Source: Microbotryomycetes sp. JL201
Taxonomy: Eukaryota > Basidiomycota > Microbotryomycetes
NCBI GenBank assembly: GCA_033819885.1
Contig: JAQYUZ010000022.1
Location: 1 to 64,000, forward strand
Reading direction: 5' to 3'
Length of the DNA: 64,000 nucleotides
Under the pieces are notes generated by a model that saw nothing but the letters and a program-made list of their open reading frames with translations, searched no databases and had not been told where the DNA came from. Both the position numbers and the translations under genes were made by a program. Position 1 is the first letter of the stretch. Each line of letters opens with the position of its first letter. Below, piece by piece: positions 54,901-64,000 of this stretch.

Positions 54901-57900
54901 CTGCTGTCACCCGCAAGTTGGTCATGGAGCCAAGGTCGCGCTCGGAGGCGTTCTCAAAACGGTCGAAGAGGTGCTCATGTCGATGAAGGACAAGGCGGTA
55001 TCTGCCCTGATGAGCGATACTCGTCAGCTGCTTGACACACGAGTGAGACGTGGCCAGTTAATGTGCTACGATCCTGAAGATTGCGAAAGATTCGAGACTG
55101 CGCTCGAATTGTACCAATCGACTTTGCTCGACTTGAAACCGGCCATTGACGACATTATAACCAAAATCAAAGACTGCTACGCAGCGCGTCAAGTCGTTGA
55201 ACGCGCTCGTCACAGGTAGGTGTCAAATAAGCCCTCTCAGCCGCGTGTCTGAGGTTGTTTCGTTCTTGACAGCTCGCCTGGCGCCGAGTCTGATGTTACG
55301 ACGTTGTCAGACCATACGACAGACAGTATTGTGCATGCCTTGGGTCTAGGTATGGCTGAAGAGGAAGACGATCAGAACAGTCATCGAATCATATCGGACA
55401 AGGAGCGAGCGTTGACGCGGACTCTGGGCACTCTACGCAATCGCTTGCGTGACTTTTTGTTCATCGAACACAACGCTCTTTTCTTTTCTGGGAACGCTTA
55501 CTTCAACATGGGAAAATTTCCCGAGGAAGAAGCAGAGATGTATCGTCGCGCCGAGCAATTGCGCGTCAAGATTTTGACGCCTTGGGAGAAGCAAGTTGAC
55601 GCCGCCATCAAGCTGTTGCGCAAGCAAATGAGGAAGCGTGACATGGATGCAGGAGAAGAATTGACGATCGATGACATAGAATTTCATTTTGGAGAGACCA
55701 GAGGCGGCATCTTGGCGAGGGAGGCATACGAGGACGCCGAAAACACAATTGACATCCTCAATGGCTGTAAGTTGACGTACCACCGGCATCACTACTCTCC
55801 TTTGCTGAATGACACTGTGTTGCAGATGGTCAACTGCTGTGGTCTTGGCGTGAGCAGATTTTCGAATGGATGTCGAGTCGCGTATCGATCGCGGGTGACG
55901 ATGCTACGGGAGAAGAGTACGCCGAGCGTGCAGAACTTCAAGAAAAGCTCAATTGCTTCATTGAGGCATATACTGTCTTGCTGGCAGAATGGAGACATGC
56001 CATCACGGGCGAAAAGTCTGCTCTGTGAGTTTTCAGCGCCCGCACAGCCGACGAGATGGGACGCTTATCTTTCAAATCAAAAGGGCGGACCAGCTCAACG
56101 AAGACCTGCTCGGGTTGAAAAAGAGCGAGTGGGGTGCCAAGGATCCCGACTCGAAACGGCGACGCAAAAAGTACATTCCCTTCAAAGAAAGGCGGGTACC
56201 TTCGCTCGAGCAGGGCGACACTCCCGAAGACGTGCTGCGGTTCGAACTTTTGCGCGAACGAGTCGAAGCTCGTGGCAGTGACAATGAAGAAGTTGACGTC
56301 GTACCTTTGCGAGCGACGACGCGTGTCTTGCTTGAAGCCAAAGACAGGGCGTACCGTTCGATCGAGATTGCTGTGCTCAAGCAGGAAGCTGAACGCTTGA
56401 AGCAAGTAGTCGCGGACAAGGAAAAGTTGGCAGACCGTTTCAGAGACGAGTTGACCGACATCACAAAGGCATTCAATGGTGAGTTTGTATCTGCCGAACG
56501 AGAGTTGAATTGCAAAAGTCTGACGCGAAATTTCAGCCCGTCTCAACTATTTCGCCCAACTGCAGACGTTGAGCGACGCTGTTGCTGACCCAAATCTCGA
56601 TCCACGACATTTCCGAGGCTTTATGATTGAGCTCGAGATGATGGCGGCCGAGGAAGACCAGCTTGAAATGTCAATCAAGGCGAAAGAGAGCTCAAGGCGC
56701 TATCTCGAATCACTCAGCGACGGCGGAGGCAACAGCACTGTGGATGCGACTTGTGTCATTTGCTCCGACACATACACGCGTGGAGCTTTGACGACGTGCG
56801 GCCATTTGTTTTGCCATGTAAATGCACTTGGACCTTCTCATCGTAAATCGGACTGTGTGACTGACAGGGATTTTGGGTCACAGTCCTGCTTTACAAATTG
56901 GTACAATCGCCAACGCACTTGCGCCTTGTGCAAGCGAAACCTCAAACAAGGAGACTGGGAAGTCGTCAAGTATCGCCATGCTCGTCAAGAGGATGACGAA
57001 GAGGACACCAGTCAGCAAATGCGAGACGGAGAGTACGACACGCTGGACGCGTCAATCCTTGACCCGCCGCCGAGACTGAACACGATGAGCGAGGGCGAGT
57101 TTGACGAGATAGACTCTGTTGCGACGGCCGCGCCGTTTTCGAGCAAGTCCAACTTTATCGTCAAGCATTTGCGATACATTCGGAGCAAAGACCCGACCGC
57201 TAAGATTGTATTGTTTTCGGCTTGGCAAGACAGTCTCGACATTCTTTGTCGTGCGTTCTCGAGCAATGGCATCAAATTCGTGCGACTGGAGGGCTCGGGC
57301 AACAGGCTTCGGAAGGAAGAAGCTGTTCGACAGTTTGTTGAGGATCCTGACGTTGCCGTGTTTCTCTTGCACACAAAGTCACAGTCGGCCGGTCTTAATT
57401 TGACGGTGGCGCGTTACGTTTGTCTCGTCGAACCGTTGCTTCATCCTAGTCTGGAGATTCAAGCTGTCGCACGAGTTCACAGGATCGGTCAGAAGAACGA
57501 CACGACAGTGTATCAGTACTTTGTGTCTGATTCTGTGGATCAGCGCGTGGCAGAGTTGCGAGCTGTGAGTGGCAACAGTTTCCCGAGAAATCTAGGGGAG
57601 AGAAACAAGTGCCATCGGCTGACAGAGTGGTCAATCGCTGTAGCGCAACAACACGTCTTTGTTTACTCCAAAAGCCAAGCGCGACACGGCGCAAGAAAGT
57701 CGAATCAGCCAGCGCGACATGAGCACAACCGGCAAAGGACGGACGGCTGCCGCTGGTGGAGACGAAGCCATGGATGACGAGGTCAGTCCATATTGTCTGG
57801 AATGAGCCTGGTGGTGACGATCGGTTGACAATGCTTGCCGGTTGATGTTCGAGTAGGACGAGATTTCGCGCTGTCTGTTCAAACCGGAGCACTATCTGAA

Positions 57901-58057
57901 TTTGCAGCGCGCATTGCTGCCTGTGCGTCTACGTGGAGTTAAACGTGGTCGCCCCGATGACCGTGACGACGAGGATGAGCACTGTGCAGCGCGCCGACGT
58001 GCCGGCTTGGCTGCCCTAGGTCGCGCCGTCGAAAGCAACACAATCCGAAGAATATAG
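51991..58057 (+). CDS. IRC20: SNF2 ATPase with RING insertion, IRC20/SHPRH-like E3 ligase
   Basis: DNA translocase and ubiquitin ligase acting in DNA-damage tolerance or recombination. About 1,750 residues over roughly 12 exons. Helicase lobe 1: GLLAEEVGLGKTVEVIALIL (Walker A), TGLTLIISPPTLTGQWQAEI, VVLTTYDVLRREV, a DEAQ Walker B in VIMDEAQLIGEGFSAA, and YSFAVTSTPLRARIEDFNGI. A long insert with coiled coils (EIAVLKQEAERLKQVVADKE) follows. A C3HC4 RING is then split by an intron (CVICSDTYTRGALTTCGHLF, then CHSCFTNWYNRQRTCALC). Lobe 2: KIVLFSAWQDSLDILCRAFS and HTKSQSAGLNLTVARYVCLV, ending EIQAVARVHRIGQKNDTTVY. This lobe–RING–lobe order is that of SHPRH/Irc20. First exons around 52.0–52.4 kb are not fully resolved; the stop is at 58055–58057. 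Confidence 0.88.
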
Positions 58058-58764
58058 CGTTGTTTCAAAGATGGAGCCTGCCTTGTTTTGTGTCTAGGTA
58101 GATGACTGTTTCAGTTTCCTGCTTGTATTGTTTACAATACAGCGTCTGCAAGAGTCTCGGCTGTTTGCCGGCTTATTTTTTTGAAAACCGAAAAACGATC
58201 TGCAAGACGGCGCGGGTCCCGGACCGCAGCTTGCAATCATGCACGGAGGCTTGCGACTGTTGTCGAGAGATGGGATCCGTTGGCGTCAAAGTGGGTACTG
58301 CGACGCGTGCAAGTTCTGCGGTCACACAATAAACAAGGACTGCATGCTAAAACCGGGTAATCGTTTTCTAATTTTAAATCCGAATTCCATAAGTCGTCCA
58401 CCGAGCGCAGAAGCGCCAGTCAACAGGTCCTTTCATCTCTGTTCCCGTGTGCTCGAGCACACAAAGATATTGTTGTCGGACGGTGGCTTGGTGCACCGGG
58501 TGATTTCGAGGTGAGTTGATTGAATGGCTGCGCCAAGGCGCGCGCGCGCGCGCGGACTGAGCTGAGACAGGCGCGACCGCCTTTGGCAGACGACAGAGCT
58601 CGCTCGCTCACCTGTGACGCGACACCGACCCGACCGACGGTCTCATCGTATCAGGTTGCGCGCACGCGCGTACTCTCGTGGCTCGTAGGTCCCGTACACG
58701 CGGACAGAGGGACCCGCGTCTCGGCGTTGCACCGCCGCCGACGCCAAACAGCCCACGCGCGACG
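58058..58764. other. intergenic with an alternating CG tract
   Basis: No supportable gene. A (CG)8 alternating run lies at 58539–58554. The sequence immediately upstream of the membrane protein gene is G+C-rich. Confidence 0.45.
58539..58554. repeat. (CG)8 dinucleotide tract
   Basis: Sixteen bases of alternating C and G, seen directly. Such purine–pyrimidine alternation can adopt Z-DNA in principle. Confidence 0.85.
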
Positions 58765-59856
58765 ATGAGCCACACGCCAAGGTCCGTGTCGCCGGCAGGA
58801 CCGTCCTCTGGAGGATCTCGGAGGACGTCGCCGTCGTCACGAACGCCAGCACGCGAATACGGAGCAGCAAGAGCGCCCATGGCCGGACTCGCGGCGGCGG
58901 GCGGTGCAGCGCTCGCGCCGACACCCTCACCACGCGCTGCTGCCAAGCCGCACGCGGTCGATCCGTTCTTGCAACAGTCACAAGAGATCAGACTGACAGA
59001 GAGGGACCGCCAAGAAGGGTACGACGTCGACTTGTTGAACGCAAAGCCGCGCACCGGTGGCACCAAACACGCCCAGCCACCACAGCACCATCCCGCACGC
59101 GTACCTATTGTCCCAACAGCAGCAGCAACAGGTGCTGGCGCAGCGGGCATCAATGGCAGTTATGCATCCGGCTTTGGCAGGACAACCGACGGCACAACCA
59201 CCTCAAACCCGGACAGCAACGGCACAGCATCGCACCACGAAAAGGGAGCATTCTTTGGACCAGGAGACAACAAGAGGTATCACAGGCCGTGGTACATGCG
59301 CAAGCTCGCCATCCTCGCCATCGTCCTGCTCGTCGCCGCCGCCGCGCTCGCCATTGGCCTCGGCGTCGGGTTGAGCGAACGCAAGCACGACCGCAAAAAC
59401 GAGTCTGTTCAAGAAGGATCCTCGTCAAGAGGACAAAGTGGCAGCGGAACGGGCGCAGGCGCGTCAGCAGCCAACGGCGACAGCAGCAGAAACGCCACAC
59501 AAACGTACAACACGAGCAGCCGGACAAAAGGAACGGTCATTCCATCATCACTATATTCCCAATACACCGATACCGTCAACAACGACACTGGTTGGACGTC
59601 GCAAATAACAGACGCGACGCCTACTCTTTCGCCGTCACCGACACCGTCGCCCATCGTCACAGGCAGCTTGTCCAACACGTTTGAAGGCACAACAAGAGCG
59701 ACAACGGGCAACTTGCCGATCCCTGCCGACTCTGCGACAACAGTAGGCACTGTCGTGTACAGCAGTATCTCGGCTTTGGGCGGTTTGCAAAGACGGACCA
59801 TGCCAACAGGCAGGATGGTCTTGGCCCGACGGCGCGTCGATCTGCCTCGAGTTTGA
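58765..59856 (+). CDS. single-pass membrane protein, unknown function
   Basis: Single exon, 363 residues from MSHTPRSVSPAGPSSGGSRR. The N-terminal 180 residues are Pro/Ala/Ser-rich and disordered. A single strong membrane helix (KLAILAIVLLVAAAALAIGL, about residues 178–200) is preceded by basic YHRPWYMRK and followed by SERKHDRKNE. The C-terminal ectodomain is Ser/Thr-rich (STTVGTVVYSS-like stretches, many NxS/T sites such as NATQTYNTS). With a cytosolic N-terminus this suits a type II membrane glycoprotein of the fungal surface or secretory pathway. No enzyme domain is seen. The start is the ATG at 58765; the open frame upstream is Arg-rich and unlikely to be translated. Confidence 0.65.
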   Translation: MSHTPRSVSPAGPSSGGSRRTSPSSRTPAREYGAARAPMAGLAAAGGAALAPTPSPRAAAKPHAVDPFLQQSQEIRLTERDRQEGYDVDLLNAKPRTGGTKHAQPPQHHPARVPIVPTAAATGAGAAGINGSYASGFGRTTDGTTTSNPDSNGTASHHEKGAFFGPGDNKRYHRPWYMRKLAILAIVLLVAAAALAIGLGVGLSERKHDRKNESVQEGSSSRGQSGSGTGAGASAANGDSSRNATQTYNTSSRTKGTVIPSSLYSQYTDTVNNDTGWTSQITDATPTLSPSPTPSPIVTGSLSNTFEGTTRATTGNLPIPADSATTVGTVVYSSISALGGLQRRTMPTGRMVLARRRVDLPRV

Positions 59857-60256
59857 GTCTAGTCAAGGTTTCAAGGGTGGGGCTTTTGTGTGTACAGGTG
59901 TTTCTCTCTTTTTGAAACTCTTTTCTTTTCGCATTTTGTGGATTTTTTTTCTTGTTTCGTTTTCAGCCTCTTCATTTTGTCACTCTAGTGCTGATCGCTC
60001 TCGTCATCTACACCGTTGTTTCTACCTTGTATTGTAAACGCGCTTTTGACCCAAATCAACGAGCGGCATGCAGTCGGGCCGTGAATCCGCGCGTCTTTTC
60101 CGGTAGCAGTGATTGACGCAATAGGCTCTGGTTGTAGTCGGATTGACCTTGAAACCCGACTCGTTCTTCGCATGGTGATCAAAATTTCGCTCGTCGACTG
60201 TCACGAACGGCAGATGAAGATCTTCATGGTGCGCCACCGAGACGACTCGAGCGTCT

Positions 60257-60910
60257 TTATCCGGAAGGATGCAGCATTTCACGAGTCCACTGCTCAAATC
60301 CGTAACTTCCATGCCCAGCAATACCACTCAGGTCTGCCAACTTGTCTCCATGTGCAACGACTTGGATACGGTACAATTGACCGTCAAACGTCATTCGACC
60401 GAACGTGAAAGCCGTCATGACGTTTGAAGCGGCTCTGGGCAAACGCGCGGAAGAAAGCCATGCAGTTCAGCTTACATACATTCGTCCGTGCAAAGTGGTG
60501 ACAGGGTTTGACAAGGTGAAAAGGATCACGTGTGACTTACTTGCTCGGCACGCGAACGACAGCCGACCTAGTCTCGTCATTCTCGCCTCGTAGTCCATGT
60601 AGACTGCTCTGACTAGCTCGAGCTTGAATGTCACCAGTGGGTTCATCGACCGTGACAATGTCGACGTCTAATGAGGTGCACGAGCCGCCCATCGGACCAA
60701 ACAAGTCGTGCACTGACGATTGCAGCAGTTGCTGTAGCGAGATGCGGTCGATAGGCTTCAGAGCTGCTGACGAATCTGTATCCGTTGCTATCGGAGTTCT
60801 GTAAATAGGTCACGGGCACGGGATCGTCAGCGCAGCCGTCAATCCGAGCGCAACGCAGGCGGGCGTGTGTACATCAGTAACCGGCAGTAGTGGTAGCGAG
60901 GTGCAGACAT
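60257..60910 (-). CDS. RPP14: RNase P/MRP protein subunit, RPP14/POP8-like
   Basis: Probable protein subunit of the ribonuclease P/MRP complex, acting in tRNA and rRNA processing in the nucleus. Exons 60910–60882, 60798–60541 and 60434–60257 join in phase to give 154 residues. The N-terminus MSAPRYHYCRTPI recalls the YHY start of human RPP14. Next come ISLQQLLQSSVHDLFGPMGG (compare the FKQLL...VKDLFG stretch of human RPP14), CTSLDVDIVTVDEPTGDIQA, SAVVRVPSKAASNVMTAFTF and LYRIQVVAHGDKLADLSG. An alternative last intron would replace the final 40 residues with a different tail ending at 60022. Identification rests on remembered motif order, not alignment. Confidence 0.55.
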
Positions 60911-62009
60911 TGTCCAAAGTAGGTTAATTCTGATGCGGCTTGCGGTTTCGCGAGAGCGCGTAAAGCACGGTCAAAAAACGAGGTCGTGCACTGCATTTTG
61001 TTTCGGTGCACGTGACCTGACCGTCAATCGGCTCACTATTTATCAAATCTTGGGATTGACGGTGTTCCTGAGTGCGATGCAGAACACAGAAGTGTCAGGC
61101 CTCTGCGGGGCTGGTGGCGATGCCCTTCCTTTTCGCCATGGCGCGCGCTCTTGAAGGCTTCTGTGCCTCGTGTCCGGCCAGACATGTCTTGACATAAGAC
61201 GGACACCCTTTGAAAGGCCGAGCGCGCCCCAACGACATTGCTTGAAGCACGAGAACGTAAGTTCCTACAGGTTTTCCGTAATGTTGCAGATCGTCGGGCG
61301 ACCTTACGACCGATTGGAGCAGTTTTGGAGTGCATCCGAACAGTGTCTAGTCAAGCTCACTCGTGACAATGACCGAAAACGATCTTGAAACTTGTTGTCG
61401 AAGCTTCAAAGGCGAGCAAGCTTGCTCAGAAGGAAATCCCGAACTTTTTCGAAGCTGGGACTCGCGCCATAATTGAACGGGTTCGAGCGTGCGAGAGCAA
61501 CATGTGAGCAGGCACATATCTTTTCGAGGTCCGAACGCTCTGGTCTTTCGGATCAGGACCAAAGAGCGGATACGGAGCTCACTAGAGACTTGTCCGGCTT
61601 TCAGCCCGTTCAAAACATTTCCGTCCTCGTTTAAGGACTCTCTCATATCTAAAATATTGGCTCAAGTTCTGGTATACTCTGTTTTTTTTTTGGCAGATTG
61701 AGGCTGCTTGCGAGGCTTTCTGATAACCCGAGGCCTTGATCCCGGTCTGGGCGAGAACTTCAACTCTCTGGGGTTTTGGGCTCGATGTCTTGCTGTCTCT
61801 CTTTAAGCTTATCACATACTTGCAAGGAAATAATAATCCGAGTGAAACTAAAAGACTGCAGTAACAATCAAGACCGAGAGCGACCACAAGCTCGAGCCCG
61901 CGCCTTACGCGCCTCTCTCTGTCCTGCCACTGAGGTCGAGGGTCGCGGGTCGCCGTCAGATACTGGCTGTCCTCCGGCTCGGTTGCCGATCGCGGTTCTT
62001 GGGCCACGT
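60911..62009. other. stretch without supportable genes
   Basis: No convincing gene is seen. Short open frames on the minus strand (61.3–61.7 kb) have no domain. The minus-strand open frame reaching from the inverted repeat into this stretch loses repeat-related coding character left of about 61.95 kb. Confidence 0.35.
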
Positions 62010-62890
62010 GTCGGTAAAATTTTGCTCGTTCAGCGTTCAGCTCGCGGCGCTGCCGACTCAAAACCGCCCATGCATTGTCGATCATGGGAATTGAAGTCCG
62101 AACGTCGGCACCTTGAGGCCCCTTATCCTCCTCAAGACTCGCCGCCAGGGCATCCTCGCCGTCTTCGATGGCGGCTTCGTGGCGCTCGGCCTCCAGCTGG
62201 AGCTGGCGCTTAAGGTACAGCAGCGCCGCTGTAGCCTGATATTCCGCCGTAGAGCTTCGTAGTGCAATGACGCCTGGTCGAAGTACCAATCCGAGATTGC
62301 GTCCAGCGCCGTTCGGGCGAGAAAAGCTCTGCCGACATACAAGGTACGCGCGATATGAGGTACGCGCGTCGGCGAGATCGTCCAAGGTGGCGGCGGGCAT
62401 TTTTTCCTGCGAGTAAATGACCAAGCAGAATGTTGCAAGAGAAACATTGAAAGGAGAGAGGTCGTGTCGTCCTTGTTCGTTTGTCGTCACGCCAGCCATA
62501 GCTTGAGGCGAAACGTCATCCCGCTTCCATCTTTGACGACCTCGCCGACGCACACGCGTTTCACATCGGCAAAGCTTTTCTCGCCCGAACGGCGTTGGAC
62601 GCAATCTCGGATTCGTACTTCGACGAGGCGTGCATCGCACTTCGAGGCTCTACGGCGGGATATCAGGCTACAGCGGCGCTGCTGTACCTTAAGCGCCAGC
62701 TCCAGCTTGAGGCCGAGCGCCACGAAGCCGCCATCGAAGACGGCGAGGATGCCCTGGCGGCGAGTCTTGAGGAGGATAAGGGGCCTCAAGGTGCCGACGT
62801 TCGGACTTCAATCCCCATGATCGACAATGCACGGGCGGTGTTGAGTCGCGAACGGCGCGTCCTCAACGCCGAACGGGCCGAATTTCGACA
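62010..62890. repeat. large imperfect inverted repeat (arms about 320 bp, spacer about 246 bp)
   Basis: The left arm, about 62010–62327, read on the minus strand, matches the right arm, about 62574–62890, read on the plus strand, at roughly 85–90% by eye. Weaker matching extends inward, for example a GACGAYCTCGCCGACGC block near 62366–62382 and 62535–62551. Both arms translate to the same helical segment (ALLYLKRQLQLEAERHEAAI, then DALAASLEEDKGPQGADVRT). The right-arm copy continues into a polar, charged C-terminal part to about 63230 but has no clear ATG. I infer two diverged, head-to-head copies of one coding segment, both probably remnants. I see no terminal repeats or target-site duplication and cannot name an element family. 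Confidence 0.7.
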
Positions 62891-63366
62891 GCAAGCAAGG
62901 GAAGCCGCGACCAACAGGGACGCTGAAGAGGAGCCAGTCAGGCGCCAAACTCCTGTCGGCCGCGAACGAAGCCGCGACATCTTCTATGACTCGTCGGACA
63001 ACGATCGCGATCACTCGGTGGACGCCTTGGTACCAGCGCCCGAGGACGTGCGCTCCAAGCCGGAGCGGGATGCGGTGGTGGCGACCCGCGAGTCTCGTCC
63101 TCAAGCTCGTCTCAGCCGTCGTGTCTATGCAGATGCTACATTATCTGGTGGCGCAATGTGCCGTGCGTGGCAGAAGAGAGAGGGACGTGTGAAATCGTCG
63201 ATAAAGAGGTCTGCGCGCGCGCGCGTGTGAGACATTTGGCCTTTTGTTCTGTGAGATTTCAGAATCTCGGGCGTGAGCCGAGGAGTGCCCATGCTTCACC
63301 CCTGACACCACGACCCGATCTTGGCACACTACGACAAAAGAGAGACAAAAAAGAGACAAAGAACCG

Positions 63367-63942
63367 TCACGACAAGCACTTGGTGAGCGGGGTTAGCACT
63401 CGTCTGCAGCCGGCCACCGTCAGTCCGCCGTCCGGGCCTGCCAACTCGTAGACGTACGCTTTGTCGAGACCGGCAACACGACGCTGCAAGCAGGCACGTT
63501 AGCGCGATCGTCATGGCTCGACATACTCATTGGTCACGATGCTGTGATTTGGGCGCAGGTGGGTGTCGAGTTTGACCAGCACTGCGAGCGAGAGCATTAC
63601 AGCCGTTTGCCTGCACACATGCTCATGTCAGACACATGATAATAGACTTGTCAATACGTACCATGGAGAAGCGGCGAAATCCGCGACCTCGGTTGCACAA
63701 GAATGACTCCAATAGAGGGGCCAAACATTGATGGCGATCCGAGGACGAAAGACGCTCGAAGAGGAAAGAACGTGGGCAAAGACGGAGAACAAAAAGTATT
63801 GCTGTCGCGGCCTGGTCAGCGACGCCCGTCGGTGGCAATTGATTGCGTCCGTCGAGCAACTCGACTCACTGCAAGCGAGAAAGTGGCCGACCGACTAGGA
63901 CGATATGTCCGTGCTGGCTAGCGGCACCAAGTGGAATGTCAT
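63367..63942 (-). CDS. small unknown protein, 150 aa, four exons
   Basis: Exons 63942–63902, 63868–63662, 63610–63523 and 63483–63367 join in consistent phase: MTFHLVPLASTDIS, then QYFLFSVFAHVLSSSSVFRP, INVWPLYWSHSCATEVADFA, SPWQTAVMLSLAVLVKLDTH and a last part YRRVAGLDKAYVYELAGPDG ending TPLTKCLS. The first intron is only 33 nt. The alternating hydrophobic and aromatic pattern suggests a folded or membrane-associated protein, but no family is recognised. It lies about 480 bp from the inverted repeat. Support is from four frame-preserving splices without a stop; no homology is claimed. The region from 63943 to the right edge holds a CACGTG (63952–63957) and no gene. Confidence 0.5.
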
Positions 63943-64000
63943 GGCGCTCACGTGACCAAGTAGACAGGGGTCTGGTGACGTCATCGGAGCGAGTTAGCAA

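Noticed and set aside
60022-60327. Downstream frame that could serve as an alternative last exon of the RPP14-like gene
   Set aside because: The shorter end at 60257 keeps the LADLSG block near the C-terminus as in human RPP14. The alternative tail has no recognisable feature.
62595-63230. Plus-strand open frame of 211 codons as an intact gene
   Set aside because: It has no ATG in its 5' part and is one arm of the inverted repeat plus flanking sequence. Reported as a probable remnant instead.

Overview
The window is a gene-dense piece of a fungal nuclear chromosome. About 27 protein genes lie on both strands, most split by several short introns (commonly 31 to 100 nt) with GT–AG or, unusually often, GC–AG ends. 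The intron density, the G+C-leaning base composition, Ser/Pro-rich linkers and the gene set (Msb1/Mug8 protein, PH-domain PDK1 kinase, type I MADS-box protein, IRC20/SHPRH-like RING translocase) point to a basidiomycete. A Pucciniomycotina yeast-like lineage is my guess and cannot be proven from sequence alone. There are no rRNA genes, CRISPR arrays, plasmid or phage features, and I recognised no tRNA gene.

Layout. 0–3.5 kb: a partial minus-strand gene running off the left edge, then an anion:cation-symporter type MFS transporter with a 15-nt microexon, then a tiny two-exon gene. 3.7–6.9 kb: an F-box/WD40/UIM protein of the Ufo1 type. 6.9–9.8 kb: mitochondrial OXA1 and the Arp2/3 subunit ARC15/ARPC5, divergently arranged. 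10.4–11.5 kb: a PWWP-domain protein. 11.6–14.9 kb: a cPLA2/lysophospholipase-family protein. 15–16.5 kb: two unknown small genes. 16.7–18.1 kb: dihydrofolate synthase (FOL3). 18.3–19.7 kb: a bHLH-zipper factor with polyQ. 20.4–23.2 kb: an orphan and a DHA2-type MFS exporter. 23.2–26.3 kb: a gene-poor stretch and a multi-exon orphan. 26.4–32.3 kb: an NHX-type Na+/H+ exchanger and an SLC45/GPH sugar transporter, head to head. 32.4–36.7 kb: an Msb1-like polarity protein. 37.5–40.1 kb: an Mcm1-type MADS protein with a very long C-terminal extension. 40.9–42.3 kb: pantothenate synthetase. 42.3–45.6 kb: a JmjC (KDM8/JMJD5-like) protein divergent from a membrane-anchored unknown. 46.9–48.3 kb: an HhH-GPD DNA glycosylase. 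49.2–51.8 kb: a PDK1/Pkh kinase. 52–58 kb: an IRC20/SHPRH-like SNF2–RING protein. 58.8–59.9 kb: a single-pass membrane protein. 60.3–60.9 kb: a probable RPP14/POP8-like RNase P subunit. 62–62.9 kb: a large imperfect inverted repeat. 63.4–63.9 kb: a small four-exon gene of unknown function.

Most genes are housekeeping and functionally unlinked, as expected for a eukaryote. Two vitamin-pathway enzymes (folate and pantothenate), two DNA-maintenance proteins (glycosylase and RING translocase) and four secondary transporters fall in the window, but nothing suggests a biosynthetic cluster. The most notable cross-cutting feature is splicing. At least ten introns, several of them fixed by exact reading-frame bookkeeping, use GC rather than GT at the 5' end, usually as GCAAGT or GCGAGT. 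The second most notable is a set of unusual protein architectures: the MADS fusion, the Ufo1-like protein, and a glycosylase without an obvious iron-sulfur motif. I found no convincing new biological system; several orphan genes are described in full.
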